DNA of 64,000 nucleotides from a virus: positions 23,558 to 87,557 of IMG/VR virus record IMGVR_UViG_3300017987_004587; one strand, written 5' to 3'. The notes below the pieces were generated by a model. The model had not been told where the DNA came from. It saw only the letters and a list, made by a program, of their open reading frames with translations, and ran no database searches. This document shows, piece after piece, positions 8,733 to 16,389 of this stretch; position 1 is the stretch's first letter, and each line of letters starts with the position of its first letter. Both the position numbers and the translations under genes were made by a program.

Positions 8733-8963
8733 CTAAAAACCCTTCTTCTTTAAGACTTCAAGTATCTTCAAAAAGCTCTTCATTTCAATAATATCAGCAA
8801 CTTCTAAAGTTATTCCAAATTCACTCTCAATAGTACTCATAATTTCTAAATGCCGCATTGAGTCCCAACTAGGAGTTTTTTGTAAAGAAACAGATTCATC
8901 AACTTGATCTGCGGATAAATCAAAAATATCAGACAAAATTTTCTTGATTTGTTCTTCTAACAT
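8733..8963 (-). CDS. Acyl carrier protein
   Basis: A 76-residue acidic carrier protein. SWDSMRHLEIM contains the Asp-Ser pair to which phosphopantetheine is attached, at about residue 36, in a four-helix layout of normal ACP length. The start is the ATG at 8963, which overlaps the ligase stop as TGATG. It would carry the acyl or aminoacyl unit activated by the ligase at 8963 and modified by the SDR at 8013. A phage-encoded ACP inside a sugar cluster is unusual. A host phosphopantetheinyl transferase would be needed, as none is in the window. Confidence 0.9.
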   Translation of the reverse strand: MLEEQIKKILSDIFDLSADQVDESVSLQKTPSWDSMRHLEIMSTIESEFGITLEVADIIEMKSFLKILEVLKKKGF

Positions 8964-10540
8964 CAAATGCTCTCCAAAAAATTAGATTTAAAATAATCTA
9001 CAAGAAGACGATAAAGAATTTTTTGAGTAGGTCCCTTTGGGATCTCCGATAAATCCGACAGCGTGTTGATTATAATTACTTCTTTCGGGCACTTAAAATA
9101 AGCAAGGTAATCAGCGCAAAACCCAATAATTGTCTTTTTATCAAGTGAACTATTTATAGTTAATTTTACAAACGCACAAAGTTCTTGTCCAAGTATGGGA
9201 TCAGGTATACCAATCACTGCACAATCTGCAATTTCTGGATGCTTAAGTAAAACATTTTCAGTCTCTGATGGATATATATTTTCTCCGCCTTTTATAATCA
9301 GAAAGTCATGTCTACCCGCAAAATAAAAATAACCATCTTCTGTCTCATAACCATAGTCACCAGTATGGAACCACCCATTTCGAAAAGATTTTTCATTGAG
9401 GTCAGGCAAATTATAATAGCCCCGTGTCACATTTAAACCACAAATACAAATCTCGCCAACTTCATTAAGAACAACATGGCCATTTTCATCTAAGACTTTC
9501 ATTTCATTTATATTGAGAGGTCGCCCAACTGATCTCTTTCTTCGTTTTTCTGCTGGGTAATCATTAAAACATGAAAAAGATGTAGTTTCAGTTAAGCCAA
9601 AGCCTTCAAAAATTGGAACTCTAAAAGCGTCTTCAAACTTCTTTTGAATTTCTTCAGATAATGTTTGCCCCCCACAAATTATACCTTGTAAACTGCCCCT
9701 ACGCTTTGATTTCTTCTCTCTTAATAAAACTGATAAAATAGAGGGCATTACACTTAACCAAGTACACTGATATTTTTCAACAATCTCCCAAAAAGACTTT
9801 AAGACCAAAACAGACTCTACAAGAACTAAAGAACCTCCCACACTTAAAGGAGCAAGAAGAGTTACTACCTGCCCATTATTATGAAAAAGAGGTAGTATAC
9901 ATAAGGTCCTTGTCTCCTTATTAAATTGAAATTTCTCTGCAATAGCCTGGGCGTCATAAATTAGATTAGCTTGAGATAAGATCACACCTTTAGGGTTACC
10001 TGTAGTCCCTGAAGTATAAATAATAACTGCATCATCCCAGAGAGAAGTCCTTAAAACATCCAAATTCTTCACTGAAAATAAATGTTCTGACGCAGAAAAG
10101 AGATTTAAATCAATAGAAATTTTCTTTATAGATAGAGTGTCAACTTTCGAGGATAACTCTTGTTTATAAAATAAAATCTTTGAATCACTATTGTTAGCAA
10201 TAAAATCGATCTCTCGAGAAGATAATTTAGGATTAATTGGAACTACAATGATACCTGAAACAAGACAAGCAAAATATAATAACACGAATTCTTTACAATT
10301 ATCGGCAAGTAAGCTAACATGATCTCCCTTTTTGAGTCCCATATTATGCTTTAAATAATAGCTTCCAGAAATCGCTGAGTAATATAATTCCTCAAAAGTC
10401 ATTTGTGAATCAAAAAAGATTAAAGCTGTTCTAGAACCATAAAGAGTAGTCTGTTCTCTCAAGAGTTTATAAATATTAATATAACGAGGTGGGACCGCTT
10501 GAGAAAATTTAAGTTTCTGATGCTCTTCTAATTCAGCCAT
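8963..10540 (-). CDS. AMP-dependent acyl ligase (ANL superfamily)
   Basis: A 525-residue adenylate-forming enzyme of normal length. VIIYTSGTTGNPKGVIL is the AMP-binding P-loop, FEGFGLTETT the A5 motif, TGDYGYETEDGYFYFAGR the A7-A8 region and IKGGENIYPSETE follows; the C-terminal KxxKGPTQKI segment carries the late lysine. It activates a carboxylic acid as acyl-AMP and probably loads it on the neighbouring ACP. The start overlaps the aminotransferase stop by eight bases. Confidence 0.9.
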   Translation of the reverse strand: MAELEEHQKLKFSQAVPPRYINIYKLLREQTTLYGSRTALIFFDSQMTFEELYYSAISGSYYLKHNMGLKKGDHVSLLADNCKEFVLLYFACLVSGIIVVPINPKLSSREIDFIANNSDSKILFYKQELSSKVDTLSIKKISIDLNLFSASEHLFSVKNLDVLRTSLWDDAVIIYTSGTTGNPKGVILSQANLIYDAQAIAEKFQFNKETRTLCILPLFHNNGQVVTLLAPLSVGGSLVLVESVLVLKSFWEIVEKYQCTWLSVMPSILSVLLREKKSKRRGSLQGIICGGQTLSEEIQKKFEDAFRVPIFEGFGLTETTSFSCFNDYPAEKRRKRSVGRPLNINEMKVLDENGHVVLNEVGEICICGLNVTRGYYNLPDLNEKSFRNGWFHTGDYGYETEDGYFYFAGRHDFLIIKGGENIYPSETENVLLKHPEIADCAVIGIPDPILGQELCAFVKLTINSSLDKKTIIGFCADYLAYFKCPKEVIIINTLSDLSEIPKGPTQKILYRLLVDYFKSNFLESI

Positions 10541-11768
10541 GTAAAAATTTCCCGACTCTCTCTAAACCTGTATGAATTTTTTTAAAACTTCCTACAAGCG
10601 GCCCAAAACTTAATCTAATACCTTTTTTCATCGAATTACCAAAACCCCATCCTGGAACAAATAATACATTAGTTGCTTCCAAAACTTTTTTCACAAAGCC
10701 AACGCTATCGGCTTCAGTTTTAATACAAATATAAGGTGCACTCTGAGCAGATATGTAAGGTAATTTTAAATTAGTTTTTATTTCTTCTTCAACAAAAGAA
10801 GCGGTTTTCTTATAAAAATCTCTTATTTCAGATATATACCCAGTCAATAAATTATTATCTAAAACTACTTTATCGATAAAATGAGTAAAAGCTAGCTGAT
10901 GTAAAGTATCGGGACTTAAACTCAATGAATTCTGTATTGATCTTAAGGAATCTATAATAAATTCTGGAGCCTCAACCCATCCCATTCGTCTTCCGAGATT
11001 TTTCGCCCACTTTGAATTTGAATGAATAGACAAAAAGTTTGGGCTTGGTGCCCAAGAAAAATACTCAGGAATTTCCTCAGTAAAAGTAAGAGTTTTGTAA
11101 GCAAAGTCTAAAATAAGGAAACTATCAATTTTTTCGACAGCCTCTCTAGCCCGTTTAACAAAATTTGTTGGAAGTATTTGTGAAGTAGGATTATCCGGAG
11201 ATATCAAAATAACAACTTTCGGTTGCTCTTTTAAAATGAAATTAGATAAATCATCTGTCTTTTCATTTACTTCATACTCCCATAATTGTGTATTTAAAAC
11301 AGGAAAGCGTATAATTTCTATATCACAAGCTGTTAAAGACTGTATTGGATAATTGCAATAGGTTGGGTCTAAAAGTAAAATCTTTTCTCCAGGATTCATT
11401 AAACAAAGAATAAGAGCATAAAAGAGTTGAGTAGAACTCGACCCAATAGCAACATTAGCCACTTTTAAATCTTTAACATTAAAAAGGATCTGCTCAAACT
11501 GAATAATAGCCTCTTTACATTCATTAAAGCCTAAAGTCGGGGAATACTCACCAGTAAAGTCAAAACTATCTCTTATAAGAAATTCATAAGATTCAGATAA
11601 AGATATAGGAGCGTGATGCCCAACGAATCCACCGGCAAAGCTAATTAGATCTTTCGGATTTAAACCAAGAGACTTAATAAATTGTGGGTCGGCAAAGTCC
11701 ATAATCTCCCGAATAGGAGAAGGTCGCTGCAAAAACGTCATAGCTTTTTTTGAAATTTGATTTTTCAC
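10533..11768 (-). CDS. Class I/II PLP-dependent aminotransferase
   Basis: A 411-residue fold-type I aminotransferase. SPDNPTSQ is the classical N-P motif, LILDFAYKTLTF the D-x-(A/G)-Y motif, and SIHSNSKWAKNLGRRMGW holds the PLP lysine and the conserved Arg. The family transaminates amino or keto acids. In this cassette it may make the amino acid or keto acid that the ligase loads on the ACP. Overlaps both neighbours by a few bases. Confidence 0.88.
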   Translation of the reverse strand: MKNQISKKAMTFLQRPSPIREIMDFADPQFIKSLGLNPKDLISFAGGFVGHHAPISLSESYEFLIRDSFDFTGEYSPTLGFNECKEAIIQFEQILFNVKDLKVANVAIGSSSTQLFYALILCLMNPGEKILLLDPTYCNYPIQSLTACDIEIIRFPVLNTQLWEYEVNEKTDDLSNFILKEQPKVVILISPDNPTSQILPTNFVKRAREAVEKIDSFLILDFAYKTLTFTEEIPEYFSWAPSPNFLSIHSNSKWAKNLGRRMGWVEAPEFIIDSLRSIQNSLSLSPDTLHQLAFTHFIDKVVLDNNLLTGYISEIRDFYKKTASFVEEEIKTNLKLPYISAQSAPYICIKTEADSVGFVKKVLEATNVLFVPGWGFGNSMKKGIRLSFGPLVGSFKKIHTGLERVGKFLHG

Positions 11769-12526
11769 TTTAAATCCTCAGGTGTCAAAATACGCACATT
11801 CTTTGGTTTTGGTATTACCATTCGTCCTGTTAAAATATCTAAACTCTCCTGTCCATGATTAAAAAGTAAGTCAACAATAGATAAATGCGAAATAAAAACA
11901 TCTTGTTTCCATGTCTTCTGATTATAGTAAGGATGTTTATAGTCATGCCACAATAATGAATAACCCACTTCCTTAAATTGATCTTCATCTATATAATTCT
12001 TAGCTAAAACACCTGAAATATAAACTTTAACTTTGGGTAAAGTTTTCAAAATAGCGATAAGTTTATCACTTTTTTCAAGATGAGAAACATTCTTAAATTT
12101 TTGAGAAAATTTAAACACTACATCTTTAATTCCGAGATAATTGACTATTTCAAGAACCAAAGCATAATTCAAATTTGAAATGTTAGAATGTTTTTCTCTT
12201 AAAGGTTTCTCAATCAAAGGAAAAACTTCAGGAAAGAAAGGAGTCTTTTTATAACAACTATATATAAGATTTAAATGCTTTTCTATCCAAGGTTGTGAAT
12301 AACTAATACCAACTTCGCAAATTTTATATTCTCTAGAACTTTTTTTAAGATTAACTGGAACAGTAAGCCAACTCCATCCTTGGGGTGTACGACATCTATT
12401 TCGACTACGCCAATCTCGTTTAGTCCATTGAACATCATCAAGAAAAATAAAATAGTCACTCTGATCAATAAAATCAAAGAAACCTAACCAAGGTAAGTAG
12501 GCCGATTGTAAGATAGTACATTTCAT
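11765..12526 (-). CDS. wbqC-like: WbqC-like family protein
   Basis: A 253-residue WbqC family protein. The family opening LQSAYLPWLGFFDFI and FLDDVQWTKRDWRSRNR are clear, followed by TVPV and W(L/I)EKHLNLI segments. WbqC proteins are found in O-antigen and capsule clusters next to aminotransferases and methyltransferases. Their role is thought to be acyl or glycine transfer to sugars, but the reaction is not firmly known. Position next to the ligase/ACP/aminotransferase set supports aminoacylation of a sugar here. Four-base overlaps on both sides. Confidence 0.85.
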   Translation of the reverse strand: MKCTILQSAYLPWLGFFDFIDQSDYFIFLDDVQWTKRDWRSRNRCRTPQGWSWLTVPVNLKKSSREYKICEVGISYSQPWIEKHLNLIYSCYKKTPFFPEVFPLIEKPLREKHSNISNLNYALVLEIVNYLGIKDVVFKFSQKFKNVSHLEKSDKLIAILKTLPKVKVYISGVLAKNYIDEDQFKEVGYSLLWHDYKHPYYNQKTWKQDVFISHLSIVDLLFNHGQESLDILTGRMVIPKPKNVRILTPEDLK

Positions 12527-13134
12527 TTATAAACATACACCGAATATTCCCATAAAGGGTAATCATGTCGCAAGATAACGCGGGGACTCAAATTTTCAAT
12601 ACAAAAATTAAGCATTTTCTGTGGAGAATAATAAAATAAATGTTCTTCCTCAAAATCAACATATGAAGTCATCATGTTAAAAGCCAAACCTTTTCGAGTA
12701 AATTCAAAAAGCTTTACGAGCATTGATTTTACAAACTCTTCCCATTCAGCATTTAAAATCTGATTTTTGACATAAAATAAACCTGAAATAACAATAAAGT
12801 CAGATAAAATTGGAGGCTCTTCTAAAACGTTTAATATCTCAAAACAAACTCCAGGAAATAAAGATTTAGCTTCTTGAATCATACTTTCAGAAATATCTGT
12901 CCCGGTATATTTACAGGAAATTCTCTGATCTCGAAGATACTTCAAAAAATGTCCGCAGCCACATCCCACATCATGCACTAATTTGTCTGAAAGGTCACCT
13001 ATTTCACTTAAAATCTTAAAACGAAGATTCTGTGAGACATTATCTTTCCAATCAACTCCTTTAGATGTTGGACCATGAAGAGCAAGTTTAGATTCATAAT
13101 AGTCTATAGTTTCTTTATAGATCTTCGGGAACAT
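12523..13134 (-). CDS. SAM-dependent methyltransferase
   Basis: A 203-residue class I methyltransferase. VHDVGCGCGHFLKYL is motif I and the ISGLFYVKNQ region follows at the motif II-III position. It often pairs with WbqC-like genes in O-antigen clusters. Substrate unknown. Overlaps the radical SAM gene stop by 20 bases. Confidence 0.82.
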   Translation of the reverse strand: MFPKIYKETIDYYESKLALHGPTSKGVDWKDNVSQNLRFKILSEIGDLSDKLVHDVGCGCGHFLKYLRDQRISCKYTGTDISESMIQEAKSLFPGVCFEILNVLEEPPILSDFIVISGLFYVKNQILNAEWEEFVKSMLVKLFEFTRKGLAFNMMTSYVDFEEEHLFYYSPQKMLNFCIENLSPRVILRHDYPLWEYSVYVYK

Positions 13135-13990
13135 TTTTTAATTCTCGTTTTTCTTTACAAGTCCAATCTTGACAATTACGACAAATTTCTGGAACTTTTG
13201 ACCATTGTTCCAAAATATGATATTTTGCAAAGTCATGTACTTGTTTTGACCAAATTTCTTTAAGGGGCGTAGTATTAATATTTGAAAATACTGTGCGCCC
13301 ATCCCAATCATTTACACAAAACGGAGTTCTGCCATCCCAATAAATGCCCAAAGTATCAAGAAGAGAAGGGCAAGAATAGCGATCAATTTCAGGTTGGTCG
13401 ACTTCAACCATATCTATCCACTGAGCAGGCTCTTTTATAAAAACACTAACCTCTCGCTGTCCCCAATAATCTGCAAAGAGTTTCTTTTCTTGTTCATTTT
13501 CAGCCATTGAAATCAATTGAACAGAAACCTTTAAGTCTTTGGGCTTTATTTTTAAAAATTGATCAACATTATATAGAACCTTATTAAAATCTCCTCCAAT
13601 TCGGATCTTTTTATAGGTTTCTTCAGTTGCGGCATCAATCCCAATATAAATTTCAGTGAGCCCTGCATCAATCAAAGATTTGGAAGTCTCTGGATCTAAA
13701 GCATTTCCATTAGTATTAATTAAGTGATGTTTTAAACCTAAATATCTTCCAAATCGTATATATTCAGGTAGTCTATTTTTAATTATTAAAGGCTCCCCTA
13801 AAAAACAATACCATAAACGGATATGAGTATTAAAATCGGCAATTTGTTCTAAAATATTTAACATAAGTTCTTTTTTCATATTACCTAATTTACGCTTCGT
13901 TGTTCTTCGACCGCACATCTTGCATTCAAGTTGGCAGTGGGCAGTTGTTTCAACAACAATATTTCTTGGATAACTCAAATCAACAATCAT
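13115..13990 (-). CDS. Radical SAM/SPASM protein
   Basis: A 291-residue radical SAM enzyme. CQLECKMC at residues 19-26 is the CxxxCxxC site for the [4Fe-4S] cluster, and GNALDPETS and IYIGIDAATEETY fit the barrel. The C-terminal Cys set (CPSLL, FCVNDWDG, CRNCQDWTC) is a SPASM region for auxiliary clusters. These proteins act on peptides or on sugar and acyl groups; homologues in glycan clusters are not well characterised. It overlaps the methyltransferase gene, suggesting a joint modification step. Confidence 0.85.
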   Translation of the reverse strand: MIVDLSYPRNIVVETTAHCQLECKMCGRRTTKRKLGNMKKELMLNILEQIADFNTHIRLWYCFLGEPLIIKNRLPEYIRFGRYLGLKHHLINTNGNALDPETSKSLIDAGLTEIYIGIDAATEETYKKIRIGGDFNKVLYNVDQFLKIKPKDLKVSVQLISMAENEQEKKLFADYWGQREVSVFIKEPAQWIDMVEVDQPEIDRYSCPSLLDTLGIYWDGRTPFCVNDWDGRTVFSNINTTPLKEIWSKQVHDFAKYHILEQWSKVPEICRNCQDWTCKEKRELKNVPEDL

Positions 13991-13992
13991 CT

Positions 13993-15096
13993 TTAATTCA
14001 TCCTTTCATAACATGAAATTAAATTTTTGAGCATAAATTCCTTACCATACTTTTTGTAGCGGTCTCGAATAGAGATATAACGTTCTTGAAGATCTTTAAG
14101 ATTCTCGATCGCATATAACAAAGTGTGTATTATCTTCTTTTGATCTAAAGGCGTTCTCAATAAATGTTCTTTATGTTTTAACAAATTTTGAGTTTCTGGG
14201 GAATCAAAAATAATAACGACTGCCCCGGAATAAAGTGCTTGAACATTTGTTCCAGCGAAACCTGAATCATGTGTTGTCATCGAATAAATAATATTATGTT
14301 CTTTAATTAACTGAGCAAAATCTCTTTGTGAGAGTTTTTTACTTATAAATGTACAATATTGAGAGATCTTTAATCTTTTTGTTAGATCTCTCATTTTAAT
14401 AAGATAAGGCATCCCATCTTGAACAGATTGACCAACCACTAGTGTTACATGCACATTAGTATATTTTCGAAGTAGACTTGGGATTGATCTAATTAGAAAT
14501 TCTTGATTATAATGCGGAACCATAGAACGGGGCGAAAGAATTTTAGGTTCTAAAGAAACTTCACGTTGTTTTTCATAAAATGAAAGGTCAATCAAAGGTC
14601 GAAACATTACATATTTATTAGAAAGTTGTACACCGTAGAATTTTTCAAAGACCGGAACCATATGCGCCATACCATGCAAAAAATAATCAATAGTTTTAAT
14701 ACAAAAAGACTCATAATATTTTGATTTTTTTGTTGGCCTTTTTATAGTTTGTGAACTCCAAGGCATAATGCATGTAGGCAATTTAAAAGTCTCTTTTGAC
14801 AACCAAGTAGGAATACAAGAATAAGTTAAGGAATGCCCATGAACTAAATTAGGCTTTTCAATTTTAAAAACTGTAGCTAAAAAATTACGCAATTTCGGAA
14901 TATTGAAGGAAGATGCCCCATGATAAGATCTATAAGGATAGTGGTAAACCGGAATATGTTTAGAAGTTACACTCTGATGCTTAGGCATATAACTTATTAA
15001 ACATTGTTTATAGCCTAATACATCCAAGGATTGTACTACATCTCCCAAATGTACAGAATGTGCTCCGCCGATATGACAAATCTTAGGCTTTTGCAT
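13993..15096 (-). CDS. GT4-type glycosyltransferase
   Basis: A 367-residue GT-B glycosyltransferase. GGAHSVHLGD is near the N-terminus, KPNLVHGHSL marks the acceptor domain, and the donor domain runs from PRSMVPHYNQEFLI to TDSGFAGTNVQALYSGAVVI, the E-x7-E region of GT4 in a degraded form (an Asp/Asn in place of the first Glu). Two bases separate it from its upstream neighbour. Confidence 0.82.
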   Translation of the reverse strand: MQKPKICHIGGAHSVHLGDVVQSLDVLGYKQCLISYMPKHQSVTSKHIPVYHYPYRSYHGASSFNIPKLRNFLATVFKIEKPNLVHGHSLTYSCIPTWLSKETFKLPTCIMPWSSQTIKRPTKKSKYYESFCIKTIDYFLHGMAHMVPVFEKFYGVQLSNKYVMFRPLIDLSFYEKQREVSLEPKILSPRSMVPHYNQEFLIRSIPSLLRKYTNVHVTLVVGQSVQDGMPYLIKMRDLTKRLKISQYCTFISKKLSQRDFAQLIKEHNIIYSMTTHDSGFAGTNVQALYSGAVVIIFDSPETQNLLKHKEHLLRTPLDQKKIIHTLLYAIENLKDLQERYISIRDRYKKYGKEFMLKNLISCYERMN

Positions 15097-15098
15097 CT

Positions 15099-15668
15099 TT
15101 AAATCTTCTGTAAAAAATATTGGATACCTATAAATTCAATTAGTTTCACGTGACCAGATTGAATAAATTCATCTACTGCACGGATAGGTCCTTCAAAATA
15201 AGGTTTTTTAATGTAGTCATCTCCAGTTATAAAACCTCCAGGCTTAACCTTTAAATAACAAAGATCTAAATCTTTTTTAACAAAAGCATATTCATGATTT
15301 CCATCAATATAAACCCAATCAAAATAATTATCTGGAAAACTAGATAGCGTTTTATCTGAATAGTCTCGATGTACCTTAACAATTTCTTTTTGAATTAGAG
15401 AATTGAATCTAACAAGAACATCTTGATACATTTTATCTAAATCCTTTTGTCCGAAAACCTTTCTTCTCTGGTTCGTCTCTTGGTGTAAAGGTGTGTGATT
15501 CTGAAAAACCCAGGGGTCTATTAAGTGTAATTTCTTAGGCTGGGTCAATGATAAAATCAATTGAGACCCTTGACCATAAAGAACACCAAGCTCTGCGCAA
15601 ACACTATTTTTTGGTAGCTTTTTAAATAAAATTCTTCTCTGCTCACTATGATATAATTTTTTCGCCAT
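15099..15668 (-). CDS. SAM-dependent methyltransferase (Methyltransf_24 type)
   Basis: A 189-residue methyltransferase. VCAELGVLYGQGSQLIL is the SAM site, LHLIDPW the acidic motif II, and WVYIDGNHEYAFVKKDL and KPGGFITGDDY fit class I-like sugar/macrocin O-methyltransferases. Probably methylates a glycan hydroxyl. Overlaps the next gene by 23 bases. Confidence 0.85.
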   Translation of the reverse strand: MAKKLYHSEQRRILFKKLPKNSVCAELGVLYGQGSQLILSLTQPKKLHLIDPWVFQNHTPLHQETNQRRKVFGQKDLDKMYQDVLVRFNSLIQKEIVKVHRDYSDKTLSSFPDNYFDWVYIDGNHEYAFVKKDLDLCYLKVKPGGFITGDDYIKKPYFEGPIRAVDEFIQSGHVKLIEFIGIQYFLQKI

Positions 15669-16389
15669 AAGCTAATAAGCCTTTCTTACTTTGATTATAG
15701 GCAACAACCACATTTTCAAAATAATGTTTGTGTAAAAGAAGATTAAGAGATTTTCTTGAATAATAAAACAAATGGTTAGGGATATCTATAGTAAACTCAT
15801 TAGCATCCACAGAGGGTACTGAAAGAGATATTACACCTTCCTTTCCTAAGATACGATAGACTTCTTCAAGAAATTTATTTGGATTACCTAAATGCTCTAA
15901 AAGTTGATGAAAAATTATAATATCGAACTCGCCATCTTTAAATTTAAAATCGAAAATAGTTCCTTTTTTAACATTTAAAGCATAAACTGTTTTACAATAA
16001 TTCAAATATCCATCATGTAGGTCTAAACCCAAACAGTCATAACCTAAATTTACAAATCTCTTCAAGAAAGACCCCGAATAGCAACCAATCTCAAGAACTT
16101 TACCCTTAGGTTTTAAATTAGAAAATTGTGATAAAAAATTAAAGTATTCGGGGTAAACATTTTTTTCTCTAAATTCTGTATCATTTTTAATCAAATTAAA
16201 GGATTTATTTTTTCGGGCATAATGTTGAACTAAAAATTCTCCTGTAGGTAAAGGTTGGGCAAAATAGGTTTCGCATTCTTGACAAAAGAAAATTGAAAAG
16301 GAACCTTGATTCACTATCTTCATTCTTTTTTTAGAATGTTTTGGATTAATGGCTGTTGCAGAATCTTTCTCACAGATGGGACAAATCAT
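15646..16389 (-). CDS. Methyltransferase with N-terminal zinc ribbon
   Basis: A 247-residue protein. The N-terminus MICPICEKDSAT plus FFCQECETYF form a CxxC...CxxC zinc ribbon. Residues from about 75 are a class I methyltransferase: VLEIGCYSGSFLKRF, then IIFHQLLEHLGNP. The ATG at 16389 is preferred to a TTG four codons earlier. This architecture resembles sugar C-methyltransferases of the NovU/TylC3 kind, but the C-terminal domain of those is absent. Overlaps the long glycosyltransferase stop by four bases. Confidence 0.82.
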   Translation of the reverse strand: MICPICEKDSATAINPKHSKKRMKIVNQGSFSIFFCQECETYFAQPLPTGEFLVQHYARKNKSFNLIKNDTEFREKNVYPEYFNFLSQFSNLKPKGKVLEIGCYSGSFLKRFVNLGYDCLGLDLHDGYLNYCKTVYALNVKKGTIFDFKFKDGEFDIIIFHQLLEHLGNPNKFLEEVYRILGKEGVISLSVPSVDANEFTIDIPNHLFYYSRKSLNLLLHKHYFENVVVAYNQSKKGLLAYGEKIIS

